From positions 27,472 through 91,471 of the forward strand of contig CAHJWM010000021.1 in the NCBI GenBank assembly GCA_903642325.1: a stretch of 64,000 nt of DNA, read 5' to 3'. The notes under the pieces are model-generated. The model searched no databases and was not told where the DNA came from. It saw nothing but the letters and a program-made list of their open reading frames with translations. Each line of letters begins with the position of its first letter. Position 1 is the first letter of the stretch. This document shows, piece by piece, positions 19,132 through 29,024 of this stretch. The position numbers were made by a program, and so were the translations under genes. This DNA is from Myxococcales bacterium (GTDB taxonomy: Bacteria; Myxococcota_A; Polyangia; Polyangiales; Polyangiaceae).

Positions 19132-19263
19132 ATGAGCGCAGCGTTCTGCTCCCTGGCTTTTTCCAGCTCTGCTTTGCAGAGTGGCGTGAGCGTGTCCGGC
19201 GTCATCGTTGGTCTCGTCGTGGTCGAGCTCCGGCTTATTAGCTCGGGTGCGGTGGCCGGCTGA
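19132..19263 (+). CDS. Putative ilv leader peptide (43 aa) with a Val/Ile/Leu run
   Basis: A short ORF with GGAG three bases before its ATG. In codons 19201-19239 ten of thirteen residues are branched-chain (VIVGLVVVELRLI). The stop at 19261-19263 lies just after a segment (19245-19252) that can pair with the left arm of a terminator hairpin. This is the arrangement of known ilv and leu leader peptides, where ribosome stalling at scarce Val/Ile/Leu-tRNA codons prevents termination. Alternative starts are GTG at 19186 or 19192, which would give a 23-25 residue peptide. An overlapping minus-strand frame exists but has no gene context. Function is inferred. Confidence 0.5.
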   Translation: MSAAFCSLAFSSSALQSGVSVSGVIVGLVVVELRLISSGAVAG

Positions 19264-19320
19264 CCTAAGAACTCAGCCAATCTCAAGGCCCCCGCACCCA
19301 TCGAGGTACGGGGGTTTTTT
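19224..19320 (+). promoter_or_regulatory. Candidate transcription attenuator of the ilvBN-leu operon
   Basis: Three competing pairings are visible. A 1:2 hairpin joins 19224-19229 (CGAGCT) with 19240-19245 (AGCTCG), inside the control codons. An antiterminator joins GGGTGCGG at 19245-19252 perfectly with CCGCACCC at 19292-19299. The terminator joins 19290-19298 with 19305-19313 and is followed by six T. The antiterminator and terminator share the same strand and cannot coexist. A ribosome at the leader stop (19261) would cover 19245-19252 and allow termination; one stalled at the Val/Ile/Leu run would leave it free. This fits classic ilv attenuation, inferred from sequence alone. Confidence 0.6.
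19289..19320 (+). terminator. Intrinsic terminator in the ilvB leader
   Basis: CCCCGCACC pairs with GGTACGGGG (one mismatch) around a six-base loop and is followed by TTTTTT. It lies about 75 bases before the ilvB start rather than after a gene, as expected for an attenuator. Confidence 0.8.
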
Positions 19321-19395
19321 AGTTTCAGCGCTCCGAACTTTCACTTTCTTCGTAAACAATAGACCGCAACGCGACAACGCGCCGAGGAGAATTTA

Positions 19396-21252
19396 GTGGC
19401 CTCACCGATGAAGAGCATGACAGAGCCCCGAGCTACGCCGATGGCGACAGATACCGAGTCTAGGGTAGAGACCCTGACCGGTTCTCAGATCATCTGGGAC
19501 ACGCTCGTTCATCAGGGGGTCTCCGTCGTCTTCGGTTATCCGGGCGGTGCAATCATGCCCGCCTACGATGCGATGCCGGGGTATCCGATACGCCATGTCC
19601 TGGTGCGCCACGAGCAGGGTGCGGCGCACATGGCCGATGGTTACGCGCGGGCATCCGGCGGCGTAGGGGTTTGTATCGCAACGTCCGGTCCGGGCGCCAC
19701 CAACTTGGTGACGGGCATCGCCAACGCCATGATGGACTCGATTCCGATGGTGTGTATCACCGGGCAAGTCTCTTCTACCGTGATCGGCAGCGATGCTTTT
19801 CAAGAGGTCGACTTCACCGGCGTGACCCTGCCCATTACCAAGCACAACATCCTGGTCACGCGCACCCAGGACATCATGCCGGCAATCCGGCAGGCATTTT
19901 ACATCGCGAGCTCGGGTCGCCCGGGTCCGGTGGTGGTCGACATCACCAAGGACGCGCAGCAAGGAAGCTGCGAGCACCGTTACGACACGTCTCCGATCCG
20001 CCTGCCCGGTTATCGACCGGAGCACCACCCGGTGCCGGCGGAGATCGCCGAGGCCGCCGCCCTGATTGCCGCGGCAAAGCGGCCAATCATTTTCTGCGGA
20101 CATGGCATCATCGAAGCCAACGCGACGGGTCTATTGCTCGAGTTCGTACAGAAGACGAGCTTCCCGGTCGCGCTCACGTTGCTGGGGTTGGGCGGGTTTC
20201 CCGCAACCCACCCCTTGAGCTTGGGCATGATGGGCATGCACGGTGAAGCGTGGGTAAACACGGCGATTCAAGAAGCCGACCTGATTATCGCCATGGGCAT
20301 GCGTTTCGATGACCGGGTGACCGGCAACCTGAAGACGTATGCTCAGAACGCCAAGAAGATTCACATCGAGCTCGACCCGGCCGAGATCAATAAAAACGTG
20401 AAGGTGGATTTGCCCCTGGTTGGCGACGTTCGCGAGATCTTGCGCATGCTGTTGCCGCAGGTTGCAAAGCGCAACTGTGACGTTTGGAATTCACACATCA
20501 CCGAGCTGAAGGGCGACAGCGCCGTGCGCGAGATCCAGAGCTTGCCCGACAACGGCAGCCTGTTTGCGGCGCACGTCATTCACGATCTGTGGCGCTACAC
20601 GCAAGGCAAGGCGCTCGTGGTGACGGACGTCGGCCAGCATCAGATGTGGGAAGCGCAGTACTACAAGCACGATCACCCGCGAAAGCTCTTGACCTCCGGC
20701 GGCGCGGGCACGATGGGCTTCGCGCTGCCCGCCGCGATGGGGGCGCGCATGGCGTGCCCGGACGACGAAATCTGGGTGGTCGTGGGCGACGGCGGATTTC
20801 AAATGACGGCCTGCGAGCTTGCGACCTGCGCGCAAGAAGACATCAAGGTGAACATTGCCATCATCAACAACGGCTTTTTGGGCATGGTTCGGCAGTGGCA
20901 GCAGTTTTTCTACGGCGGCCGCTACGTGGCGACGCCGATCAAGAGCCCGGATTTCGTGAAGCTCGCGGACGCGCATGGGCTGAAGGGCTTGCGCGTGACC
21001 AAGCGAGAAGAAGTGAAGGCCGCGGTGGAAGCCGCGCGCTCCTTCAAAGAGACCTGCATCATCGACTTCAGAGTCGAGCAGGAGGACAGCGTATATCCCA
21101 TGGTGCCGGCCGGCGCTGACCTCGACAAGATGATTCGCCGCCCGGTCCCCGTCGGGGCAATCTCCGAGCTACCGAGCGAGGAAGCGCCGGGGGAAGCACA
21201 GAAAGACGTGCCGCCCCACAATCCAATCTTCGAAACTGGCAAGGATCATTGA
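19396..21252 (+). CDS. ilvB: Acetolactate synthase large subunit
   Basis: 618 residues from a GTG with GAGGAGA five bases upstream. With IlvN it condenses two pyruvates to acetolactate, or pyruvate with 2-oxobutyrate, the first common step to valine, leucine and isoleucine. Visible features are the catalytic Glu region RHEQGAAHMADGYARASG, the central FAD/Rossmann region, and the thiamine-diphosphate motif GDGGFQMTACELAT through to INN. It is slightly long because of about 25 N-terminal residues before the fold and a Pro/Glu-rich tail. It heads a cluster of seven same-strand genes and is preceded by the putative attenuator. Confidence 0.96.
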   Translation: MASPMKSMTEPRATPMATDTESRVETLTGSQIIWDTLVHQGVSVVFGYPGGAIMPAYDAMPGYPIRHVLVRHEQGAAHMADGYARASGGVGVCIATSGPGATNLVTGIANAMMDSIPMVCITGQVSSTVIGSDAFQEVDFTGVTLPITKHNILVTRTQDIMPAIRQAFYIASSGRPGPVVVDITKDAQQGSCEHRYDTSPIRLPGYRPEHHPVPAEIAEAAALIAAAKRPIIFCGHGIIEANATGLLLEFVQKTSFPVALTLLGLGGFPATHPLSLGMMGMHGEAWVNTAIQEADLIIAMGMRFDDRVTGNLKTYAQNAKKIHIELDPAEINKNVKVDLPLVGDVREILRMLLPQVAKRNCDVWNSHITELKGDSAVREIQSLPDNGSLFAAHVIHDLWRYTQGKALVVTDVGQHQMWEAQYYKHDHPRKLLTSGGAGTMGFALPAAMGARMACPDDEIWVVVGDGGFQMTACELATCAQEDIKVNIAIINNGFLGMVRQWQQFFYGGRYVATPIKSPDFVKLADAHGLKGLRVTKREEVKAAVEAARSFKETCIIDFRVEQEDSVYPMVPAGADLDKMIRRPVPVGAISELPSEEAPGEAQKDVPPHNPIFETGKDH

Positions 21253-21260
21253 GGCAAACC

Positions 21261-21821
21261 ATGGCTCAAGGCGAATCGTCGACGCTGCGTCACTTCGTTG
21301 CCTACGTGGAGGATCAGCCCGGTGTTCTCAATCGAGTCACCTCGTTGTTCCGCCGCCGTTGCTACAACATCGTATCGCTCAATGTCGGTCGCACGCACGA
21401 GACCGGCGTCTCGCGCATGACTTTCGCGGTAGAGGCGGACGAAGACACCGCGCGGCGCATCGAGGCGAACCTATACAAGCTGGTCAATGTGCTCAGCGTC
21501 GAAGACATCACCGGCAAACCGAGCCTCACCCGCGACCTGGCCCTAATCAAGGTCAATGTCGGCCCGGACAAACGCTCCGAAGTGCTGCAGCTATGCGAAG
21601 TCTTTCGTGCGCGAGCCGTGGACGTAGATACGGACACGCTGATCGTGGAAATCACTGGCGATCAAAGCAAAATCGACAAGCTCGTCGCCGTGCTGACGCC
21701 GTTCGGCATCGCCGAGATGGTGCAAAGCGGAACCGTGGCCATGACCCGTGGCACGAGAGGCGATGCCGCCAACGGCGCGGCACAACAACCACCCAGCTTG
21801 CGCACCATCGTCGCCGCCTGA
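21261..21821 (+). CDS. ilvN: Acetolactate synthase small regulatory subunit
   Basis: 186 residues from the ATG at 21261 (TGAGG six bases upstream); a TTG at 21249 would overlap ilvB. The N-terminal ACT domain (LRHFVAYVEDQPGVLNRVTSLFRRRCYNI, given in part) binds valine for feedback inhibition in known homologues. The C-terminal ALS_ss domain follows (LALIKVNV, VFRARAVDVDTDTLIVEITG). A short Ala/Gln-rich tail ends the protein. It follows ilvB after eight bases, consistent with making the two subunits together. Confidence 0.95.
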   Translation: MAQGESSTLRHFVAYVEDQPGVLNRVTSLFRRRCYNIVSLNVGRTHETGVSRMTFAVEADEDTARRIEANLYKLVNVLSVEDITGKPSLTRDLALIKVNVGPDKRSEVLQLCEVFRARAVDVDTDTLIVEITGDQSKIDKLVAVLTPFGIAEMVQSGTVAMTRGTRGDAANGAAQQPPSLRTIVAA

Positions 21822-21882
21822 ATTCGTTTGCCCCACATCACCGCTCTCGGAGTACCAGCAACCCAACCCAAGCAATGAACCC

Positions 21883-23586
21883 ATGACCAGCCCAGTTACG
21901 AAGTACACAAAACCACCTTCGGATTACGTGCGAATCTTCGACACTACGCTTCGCGATGGGGAGCAGTGCCCCGGTGCGACGCTTACGTCGGAAGAGAAGC
22001 TCGAGGTGGCTCGTGCGCTTTCACGCTTGGGTGTGGATGTGATCGAGGCGGGGTTCCCCTCGGCTTCGCCGGATGATTTTCAAGCGGTGCGGGAGATTGC
22101 GGACACGATTGGTAAAGAGCCCGTCGCCGGCCGACCCAGCAGCGAGCCGCCGATTATCTGCGGCTTGGCGCGCGCCACGGAAAAGGACATCCAAACCGCG
22201 TTCGACGCGGTCAGGGTCGCTAAATTCCCCCGGATTCACATCTTTCTCGCCACCTCGCCGCTGCACCGTGAGCACAAGCTGCGCATGACCAAGGAGCAGG
22301 TCATGGAGCGCGCGCGGGCGATGGTGACATTCGCCAAACAGCTGTGCGCCGACGTCGAGTTCAGCCCCGAAGACGCGGGGCGGACCGAGCCGGATTTTTT
22401 ACACGAGGTCCTCACGGCCGTAATCGAGTGCGGCGCGACCACGCTCAATATTCCCGATACGGTTGGCTATACGGTACCGGCCGAGTTCGGCGCGATCATC
22501 GACGGCATCATGAAGAACGTGAAAGGCATCGAGAGCGTAGTCGTCTCGGTGCACTGTCACGACGACCTCGGGCTGGCCACCGCCAACGCCTTGGCCGGCA
22601 TCGCCGCGGGCGCGCGGCAAGCAGAAGTCACGATCAATGGCATCGGTGAACGTGCAGGCAACACCTCACTGGAGGAGGTGGTGATGGCGCTCCACACTCG
22701 TCAACCCATGTACGGCCTGCGCACGGGGATCGACGCAGCCCAGCTCGTGCGCACCAGCCGTTTGGTCAGTGTTCGCACGGGCATGGTGGTTCCGCCGAAC
22801 AAGGCCATCGTCGGTGCCAATGCTTTTGCTCACGAGTCAGGCATTCATCAGGACGGCATGCTGAAGCATGCGGGGACCTACGAGATCATGCGGCCGGAGA
22901 CCGTCGGCGCGAGCAAGACATTGCTCGTAATGGGCAAGCATTCGGGCCGCCACGCCTTTGGTGTACGCCTGAAGGAGCTCGGCCACGTCTTGGAAGGCGA
23001 GGCACTGGAGGCCGCCTTTCAACGTTTCAAGATCTTGGCCGACAAGAAAAAGCGCATCACGGACGCGGATCTGGAGGCGCTGGCCGCTTCGGAGGTTGCC
23101 CGCGGCGTCGAGTACTACGCGCTCGATGCGGTGCAGGTGACCTGCGGCTCGAACGGCATGCCGACGGCCACCGTGCGCTTACGCTGCCCAGATGGCGAGC
23201 TCCGCACGCAGGCCGCAATTGGCACGGGGCCGGTACACGCGGTGTTCACCGCGATCGATGAGATCGTGAACGCGCCGAGCGAGCTCGTCGAGTACACGAT
23301 CAACGCCGTGACCGAGGGCATCGACGCGCTGGGACATGCCAGTGTCCACGTGCGCGCCATCGGCAGCGGCGAAGGCCGACTCAACGCTCAACACGGCAGC
23401 GGCGGCGCGACCATCTTGCATGGTCAAGCGGCAGACTCGGACGTCATCGTGGCCAGCACCAAGGCTTACCTCGGCGCGCTGAATCGGCTGCTGGTGACGC
23501 TCGGAACATTCGACAAACAAGCCGAGAAATCGCAAGTGAACGAGAAATCGCAAGTGCGCGAGCAGACCACGGGAGCCGCGGAGTGA
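21883..23586 (+). CDS. leuA: 2-isopropylmalate synthase
   Basis: 567 residues from the ATG at 21883; the open frame runs back to 21748 but would overlap ilvN and adds a Pro-rich stretch unlike the family. The enzyme condenses acetyl-CoA with 2-oxoisovalerate, committing carbon to leucine. The barrel starts with [19 protein letters not shown] and contains the metal ligands [16 protein letters not shown] and the segment [20 protein letters not shown]. The C-terminal LeuA dimer domain, the leucine feedback site, is present from about residue 415. The end contains an [12 protein letters not shown] repeat (two [13 protein letters not shown] steps). No ilvC lies between ilvN and leuA. Confidence 0.95.
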   Translation: MTSPVTKYTKPPSDYVRIFDTTLRDGEQCPGATLTSEEKLEVARALSRLGVDVIEAGFPSASPDDFQAVREIADTIGKEPVAGRPSSEPPIICGLARATEKDIQTAFDAVRVAKFPRIHIFLATSPLHREHKLRMTKEQVMERARAMVTFAKQLCADVEFSPEDAGRTEPDFLHEVLTAVIECGATTLNIPDTVGYTVPAEFGAIIDGIMKNVKGIESVVVSVHCHDDLGLATANALAGIAAGARQAEVTINGIGERAGNTSLEEVVMALHTRQPMYGLRTGIDAAQLVRTSRLVSVRTGMVVPPNKAIVGANAFAHESGIHQDGMLKHAGTYEIMRPETVGASKTLLVMGKHSGRHAFGVRLKELGHVLEGEALEAAFQRFKILADKKKRITDADLEALAASEVARGVEYYALDAVQVTCGSNGMPTATVRLRCPDGELRTQAAIGTGPVHAVFTAIDEIVNAPSELVEYTINAVTEGIDALGHASVHVRAIGSGEGRLNAQHGSGGATILHGQAADSDVIVASTKAYLGALNRLLVTLGTFDKQAEKSQVNEKSQVREQTTGAAE

Positions 23587-23588
23587 TC

Positions 23589-24995
23589 ATGGCAAGGACC
23601 CTATTCGAAAAGATCTGGAACGATCACGTCGTCGTAGGCGAGGCGGGGCGACCCGCGGTGCTTTACGTCGATCTGCACCTCATTCACGAGGTCACCTCAC
23701 CGCAGGCCTTCGCCGGGCTTCGGGCCCGAGGCCTCAAGGTTCGGCGCCCGGAGCGCACCGTGGCCACGATGGATCATTCCACGCCGACCTTGCCCAAAGC
23801 GCTGCAGGTAATCGACGAGCAGGCGCGCGCGCAGCTTTCGCAACTCGAGAAAAACTGCGCCGAGTTCGGTATTCGACTGTTCGCGCTGGGCAACGACAAG
23901 AACGGTATCGTGCACGTGGTGGGTCCGGAGCGCGGCTTCACCCAGCCCGGCATGACCATCGTTTGCGGTGACAGCCACACCTCGACGCATGGCGCATTTG
24001 GCTCGCTCGCGTTCGGCATTGGCACGAGTGAGGTCGAGCACGTGCTTGCCTCGCAGTGCCTGCTGCAGTCACGGCCAAAGACGATGGAGGTACGCATCGA
24101 CGGGACGCTCTCCCCCCTGGTCACGGCCAAGGACATCATCCTGGCCGTGATCGCCCAGATCGGCACCGGCGGCGGGACAGGCTACGTGATCGAATACACG
24201 GGAAGTGCGATCCGCGCGCTCGACATGGAAGCGCGGATGACCGTGTGCAACATGAGTATCGAGGCTGGCGCCCGCGCGGGTCTGATTGCGCCGGACGAGA
24301 AGACCTTCGAGTACGTGAAGGGCCGGGAGTTCGCGCCCGCGGGCGCGGCCTGGGACGCGGCGGTGGAGCGCTGGAAGAAGCTTCCGACGGATGCCGGCGC
24401 CACGTACGACACCTTGGTCACGCTCGAAGCGGACAAGATCGAACCGATGATCACGTACGGTACGCATCCAGGCATGGCCGTGCCCGTCACGCAGGCACTG
24501 CCGGCCGCGGCCGACTTCAGCGCCGGCTCGGAGCGGCAAGCGTTCGAAAAGGCCATGGTCTACATGGGTCTCGAGGGCGGTCACTCGTTGGTCGGGCAAA
24601 AGGTCGACGTGGTATTCGTGGGCTCGTGTACCAATGGCCGCATCAGCGATCTGCGGCTTGCCGCCTCGGTGCTGAAGGGCCGTCACGTCGCCGTCGGGGT
24701 GCGGGTGTTGATCGTACCGGGCTCGCAAGAGGTGAAGCGCCAGGCGGAGGCGGAGGGCTTGGACCGGATCTTCACCGAGGCCGGCGCGGAGTGGCGCGAG
24801 GCCGGCTGCTCGATGTGCATCGCCATGAACGGCGACCAGCTTTCGCCTGGCCAATACGCAGTGAGTACGTCTAACCGCAACTTCGAAGGTCGTCAGGGCA
24901 AAGGCGGTCGCACCTTCCTCGCCTCCCCCGCTACGGCCGCGGCTTCCGCCGTCACCGGTAAAGTCACCGACGTGCGCACGCTCGCCGCCGTCTGA
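23589..24995 (+). CDS. leuC: 3-isopropylmalate dehydratase large subunit
   Basis: 468 residues from the ATG at 23589, with GGAG five bases upstream; a GTG at 23583 is also in frame and overlaps leuA. With LeuD it isomerises 2- to 3-isopropylmalate. It is aconitase-like, with [4Fe-4S] cysteines in [13 protein letters not shown] and [10 protein letters not shown], and with [14 protein letters not shown] and [13 protein letters not shown]. It is of the normal bacterial LeuC length. The leuC-leuD pair is separated by 19 bases. Confidence 0.97.
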   Translation: MARTLFEKIWNDHVVVGEAGRPAVLYVDLHLIHEVTSPQAFAGLRARGLKVRRPERTVATMDHSTPTLPKALQVIDEQARAQLSQLEKNCAEFGIRLFALGNDKNGIVHVVGPERGFTQPGMTIVCGDSHTSTHGAFGSLAFGIGTSEVEHVLASQCLLQSRPKTMEVRIDGTLSPLVTAKDIILAVIAQIGTGGGTGYVIEYTGSAIRALDMEARMTVCNMSIEAGARAGLIAPDEKTFEYVKGREFAPAGAAWDAAVERWKKLPTDAGATYDTLVTLEADKIEPMITYGTHPGMAVPVTQALPAAADFSAGSERQAFEKAMVYMGLEGGHSLVGQKVDVVFVGSCTNGRISDLRLAASVLKGRHVAVGVRVLIVPGSQEVKRQAEAEGLDRIFTEAGAEWREAGCSMCIAMNGDQLSPGQYAVSTSNRNFEGRQGKGGRTFLASPATAAASAVTGKVTDVRTLAAV

Positions 24996-25014
24996 AGCAA
25001 ACGAGGAATCAGCA

Positions 25015-25611
25015 ATGGCAAGCTTTACCAAGATCACGTCCCACGCCGTCGTCATCCCTTCGGAAAACATCGACACCGATCAGATCATCCCGGCACGCTT
25101 CCTCAAGGTGCTGGATAAAGACGGGCTCGGGAAAAGCCTGTTTTGCGATTGGCGTTACCTGCCAGACGGCACGAATGTGCCCGATTTCCCGCTGAATTAT
25201 GCGGCCTCCGAGGGCGCCCAGGTCCTGATCGCAGGCGATAATTTCGGGTGCGGCTCCTCGCGTGAGCACGCACCCTGGGCGCTCGTGGGCTGGGGCATCC
25301 GAGTCGTGATTTCCACCTCCTTCGCCGACATTTTCAAGGGCAACTCCTTGAAGAATGGCCTCCTGCCGGTGGTGGTGAGCCAAGACATTCACCAAAAGCT
25401 GCTCGCCGCCCAAGCTGCCAATCCCAAGGCGCAGGTCACGGTCGACTTGGCGCAGAACCTGCTCACGCTACCGGACGGCTCGACCACGGCATTCCCGGTC
25501 GATTCGTTTGCCCAGCATTGCCTGCTGCACGGCATCGATCAGCTTGGATACATTTTGTCCTTCGACGACAAGATCAAAGTGTTCGAAGCTGCCCATAGCT
25601 ACGCAAGCTGA
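25015..25611 (+). CDS. leuD: 3-isopropylmalate dehydratase small subunit
   Basis: 198 residues, the typical LeuD swivel domain that completes the active site of Leu[14 protein letters not shown] and [17 protein letters not shown] are the recognised family signatures. A GAGGA ribosome site lies seven bases before the ATG. It precedes cimA by 23 bases. Confidence 0.97.
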   Translation: MASFTKITSHAVVIPSENIDTDQIIPARFLKVLDKDGLGKSLFCDWRYLPDGTNVPDFPLNYAASEGAQVLIAGDNFGCGSSREHAPWALVGWGIRVVISTSFADIFKGNSLKNGLLPVVVSQDIHQKLLAAQAANPKAQVTVDLAQNLLTLPDGSTTAFPVDSFAQHCLLHGIDQLGYILSFDDKIKVFEAAHSYAS

Positions 25612-25634
25612 CTTTCTCGATCCGGAATCACCAA

Positions 25635-27305
25635 ATGAACGACGACAGTCCAGTCAACGGCGAGCCAGCGCTCGTGGAGGTTTACGACACGACCTTGCGG
25701 GACGGCACGCAGCGCGAGGGCATTTCGTACACGCTGGAGGACAAGCTGCGCATCGCCGAACACCTGGATGCGTTCGGCGTCGCGTTCATCGAAGGCGGCT
25801 GGCCCGGTTCGAATCCGAAGGACGAGGAATTCTTCGCGCGCGCCCGCGATCAGTCCTGGTTACACGCTAAAATCGCCGCCTTCGGCGCGACTCGGCGCGC
25901 GGGCCTCGCGCCCGAGGACGACCCGAGCTTGCGGGCACTGGTTGCCGCCGGCACGGAGGTTTGCACCCTCTTCGGCAAGACATCTACGTTGCACGTGACG
26001 GAGGTGCTGCGCACGACCCTCGACGAAAATCTGCGCATGATCGAAGACTCGATCGCCTTCTTGCGCAGCGAGAAAAAGCGGGTCGTCTATGACGCGGAGC
26101 ACTTCTTCGATGGTTATCGATTGGACGCGAGCTACGCGATCGAAACGCTGCGCGCCGCGATGCGTGGCGGCGCGGAGGTAATGGCGCTGTGCGATACCAA
26201 CGGCGGCAGCATGCCCTGGGACGTACAGCAAATCGTGCGTGAAGTGTCGCACCTCGTCGGCCATCCATTGGGCATCCACGCTCATGACGACAGCGGGTGC
26301 GGCGTGGCCAACAGCATCGCGGCCGTGCGGGGCGGCGCGCGCCACGTGCAGGGCACGATCAACGGCTACGGCGAGCGCTGCGGTAACGCGAATCTTTCCG
26401 TGATCATCCCGAACCTCGAGCTGAAGCTCGGCTGCCGGGTGCTTGCTCCCGGTCGCTTGTCGGAGATCAGCGAGCTTTCGCACTTCGTGGCGGAGGTCGC
26501 GAACCTCGCGCCAGATGCGCACATGGCGTACATCGGCAAGAGCGCATTTGCTCACAAAGGCGGCGTGCACGTCGCCGCCATGCGCCGGAACGCGGCTTCC
26601 TACCAACACATCAGCCCCGAGCTCGTCGGCAACGCGATGCGCGTGGTCGTCAGTGAGCTGTCCGGGCGCGGTAACGTGCTCGCTAAAGCCGAGGAGCTCG
26701 GCGTGCAGGTCAGCTCCGGGGTAGAGCTCGAGGCGCTGCGCGAAATCAAGGAGGCGGAGGCACGCGGGCTCTCCTACGAGGGCGCGGAGGCCAGTATCGC
26801 GTTGCTCCTGCGACGCAAGGCGGTTGACTACGTGCCGCTATTTCAGGTCGTCGATTACCAGATCCAGGTCGGCAAGCGCCGCGGCACCGAGACCTTCGCC
26901 GAAGCGGTCGTCAAAGTGCAAGTCGGTAAGCAGACGCTGCACACCGCCGCAGAGGGCAATGGGCCCGTGAGCGCGCTCGACGCCGCGCTGCGTAAGGCGC
27001 TCGCGCCCTCCTACCCCGCCGTCAACGACATTCACTTGGCCGACTACAAAGTCCGTATCCTGGACGGCACGGAGGGCACGGGAGCCATCACGCGCGTCCT
27101 GATCGATAGCCAAGACGCCCACCGCAGCTGGAGCACCGTCGGCGCCTCTTCCAACATCATCGAAGCTTCCATGCACGCTCTTGTCGACTCGATCGAATTT
27201 GGCTTGATCCAGGGCTGCGCAGTGCTGCCCGATGGCCACCTAGTGAGTCGGCCCGCGCGGTCCGCCGGCGTAGCCCTGCCAAAGGCGGCCGCGAGCATCC
27301 GCTGA
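25635..27305 (+). CDS. cimA: (R)-citramalate synthase
   Basis: 556 residues. It condenses pyruvate with acetyl-CoA to citramalate, giving 2-oxobutyrate for isoleucine independently of threonine; LeuC/D and LeuB process the intermediates. The N-terminal barrel has VYDTTLRDGTQREGISYTLE and FIEGGWPGSNPKD, where family members differ from LeuA (D-G-x-Q and the GGWPGSNPKD step). The metal-binding GIHAHDDSGCGVANS and NGYGERCGNANL are present, with FAHKGGVHVAA later and a LeuA-type regulatory domain at the end. A second LeuA or homocitrate synthase is less likely given these segments. Confidence 0.92.
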   Translation: MNDDSPVNGEPALVEVYDTTLRDGTQREGISYTLEDKLRIAEHLDAFGVAFIEGGWPGSNPKDEEFFARARDQSWLHAKIAAFGATRRAGLAPEDDPSLRALVAAGTEVCTLFGKTSTLHVTEVLRTTLDENLRMIEDSIAFLRSEKKRVVYDAEHFFDGYRLDASYAIETLRAAMRGGAEVMALCDTNGGSMPWDVQQIVREVSHLVGHPLGIHAHDDSGCGVANSIAAVRGGARHVQGTINGYGERCGNANLSVIIPNLELKLGCRVLAPGRLSEISELSHFVAEVANLAPDAHMAYIGKSAFAHKGGVHVAAMRRNAASYQHISPELVGNAMRVVVSELSGRGNVLAKAEELGVQVSSGVELEALREIKEAEARGLSYEGAEASIALLLRRKAVDYVPLFQVVDYQIQVGKRRGTETFAEAVVKVQVGKQTLHTAAEGNGPVSALDAALRKALAPSYPAVNDIHLADYKVRILDGTEGTGAITRVLIDSQDAHRSWSTVGASSNIIEASMHALVDSIEFGLIQGCAVLPDGHLVSRPARSAGVALPKAAASIR

Positions 27306-27528
27306 ATGCGGACGAATTTTCGCGTTGGCCGTGCATGCCAGAGTCGGCTCCGCCGGCTCGGGTGACTTGCAATACTGGATCGAGGCCTGAGTCGAGCCAG
27401 TGTCGCACATGGGCCTCGAGGCCACTTCGGAGAGCGGCGGTCCGCGCAAAAGCCCGCTGGCTGGGCCACTTTTGCCAATAAATCGGGCACGTTTGGCCTC
27501 GCCGCTCAAATGCGACTATCGAGCGACC
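27306..27528. other. cimA-leuB spacer with inverted repeats
   Basis: A 223-base gap interrupts an otherwise tight operon. It holds a perfect 12-bp palindrome GGCCTCGAGGCC (27412-27423) and an inverted repeat, GCAAAAGCCC at 27446-27455 against GGG-CCA-CTTTTGC at 27463-27475 with a three-base bulge. These could be a processing or regulatory site, or leuB may have its own promoter; I cannot tell which. Confidence 0.45.
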
Positions 27529-28593
27529 ATGAAAGCCAAAATCGTTCTTCTTCCAGGTGATGGCGTTGGGCCCGAGGTGACCGGTCAAGCGCGGATCGTG
27601 TTAGAGGCGGTAGCTCGAGGCGCCGGCCACGAATTTTCGTTCGAGACGCAGTTGATCGGTGGCATTGCCATCGATGAGACGGGGGAGCCGTTGCCGCCCG
27701 ACACGCTCGTCGCCTGCAAGGCAGCGGACGCGATCATGCTGGGCGCGGTGGGCGGCCCGAAATGGGATGACCCCAACGCCAAAACACGCCCCGAAAAGGG
27801 CTTGCTGGCCATCCGAAAGGGCCTCGGATTATTTGCCAACTTGCGCCCCGTACGCAGTTATCCGGAGCTGATCGACTCTTCCCCCCTGAAGCTCGAGCGC
27901 ATTCAGGGCTGCAATATGCTGATCCTGAGAGAGCTCACGGGCGGCTTGTACTTCGGCAAGCAGTATCGGGAACAGACCGAGCGCGGCTTGAAGGTCATAG
28001 ATACGCTCGAGTACATGGATTTCGAGATCGAGCGCATCGTACGTCTGGCTTTTGAGTTAGCTCGCGGGCGAACGAAAAAGCTGACTTCGGTGGACAAGGC
28101 CAACGTCCTCGAATCGTCTCGTGTGTGGCGTCAGGTGGCGACCCAGGTCAAAGCCGACTTCGCCGATGTGACGCTCGAGCACCAATTGGTCGACTCCTGC
28201 GCGATGCGCCTGGTGACAGCGCCGACCAGCTTCGACGTGATCGTGACGGAGAACATGTTCGGCGACATCCTTTCGGATGAAGCGGCGGTGCTCACCGGCT
28301 CCCTCGGCATGCTGCCGAGTGCCTCACTCGGAGAGGGCAAGCTTGGTTTATACGAACCGATTCACGGCTCCGCGCCAGACATCGCCGGCAAGGGTATCGC
28401 GAACCCTGTAGGCACCATCCTCAGTGCGGCCCTGCTGCTCCGTCACAGCCTCGGCCTCGAAGCGGAGGCGGCGTCGATCGAACGGGCCGTCGAGCTGGCC
28501 CTCGCCGCAGGGGCACGCACCAAAGACCTCGGCTCGAACAACCCGCTTTCCACGAGTGGCATGGGCGAGGCGATCCTCGCCAAGTTGAACTGA
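27529..28593 (+). CDS. leuB: 3-isopropylmalate dehydrogenase
   Basis: 354 residues from the ATG at 27529; the open frame reaches back to 27400, but the fold begins at [17 protein letters not shown]. It oxidises and decarboxylates 3-isopropylmalate to 2-oxoisocaproate with NAD+, and in the citramalate route does the equivalent step. Active-site segments include [14 protein letters not shown], the substrate/metal region with [10 protein letters not shown] and [11 protein letters not shown], and [19 protein letters not shown]. It ends the branched-chain cluster and converges with the pirin remnant. Confidence 0.96.
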   Translation: MKAKIVLLPGDGVGPEVTGQARIVLEAVARGAGHEFSFETQLIGGIAIDETGEPLPPDTLVACKAADAIMLGAVGGPKWDDPNAKTRPEKGLLAIRKGLGLFANLRPVRSYPELIDSSPLKLERIQGCNMLILRELTGGLYFGKQYREQTERGLKVIDTLEYMDFEIERIVRLAFELARGRTKKLTSVDKANVLESSRVWRQVATQVKADFADVTLEHQLVDSCAMRLVTAPTSFDVIVTENMFGDILSDEAAVLTGSLGMLPSASLGEGKLGLYEPIHGSAPDIAGKGIANPVGTILSAALLLRHSLGLEAEAASIERAVELALAAGARTKDLGSNNPLSTSGMGEAILAKLN

Positions 28594-28620
28594 GAAGCCG
28601 CGTCGCCTCTCCGTCGTCCC

Positions 28621-28950
28621 TCATAACGTCGTGCACACCACGTGCGCGGGGCGGGTGATCTCGCCCATCTTTTCGCTTTGATAATCGCGGAAGGCTTGTT
28701 GCAACTCCTGCGGGGTGTTCATCACGAACGGGCCATAACGGGCGACGGGGTCGTGCAAAGGCACGCCGGCTAGACGCAACAGGCGTGCGCCCTTCGTTAG
28801 CGCGCCGGCGGCGCGCAGTCGGATGGTGTTGCCCGCGCCCAGCACCGCCAATTGGCCATCGCCCACGACCGTGCCGGCGTCACCCACGCGCCCGTCGCCC
28901 TCGAAAACGTAGACCAGCGCTGTGCTCACTTTCAAGCGCGAGCGCAGCAA
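28621..28950 (-). pseudogene. Truncated pirin (C-terminal cupin only)
   Basis: About 110 residues match only the end of pirin: ALVYVFEGDGRVG, GQLAVLGAG, then LAGVPLHDPVARYGPFVMNT and QAFRDYQSEKMGEI. Intact pirins are roughly 230-300 residues with two cupin halves, so the N-terminal half, including the metal-binding His cluster, is missing. An in-frame TAA lies 12 bases upstream of the TTG start and the beta-mannosidase gene ends 75 bases upstream, leaving no room for the rest. It is probably a deletion remnant; a functional mini-cupin cannot be excluded. Confidence 0.75.
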
Positions 28951-29024
28951 CGCCTCGTTGCATTACAGTGCAGAATCCAATCGGGTGGGCTTCGACGTCC
29001 CCGCCCAGGGCGGTGGCGCCGGCT

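Noticed and set aside
19080..19301. Minus-strand ORF of 73 residues over the ilv leader
   Set aside because: It would run antisense through the attenuator, has no recognised domain, and its third-base composition cannot separate it from the plus-strand leader ORF.
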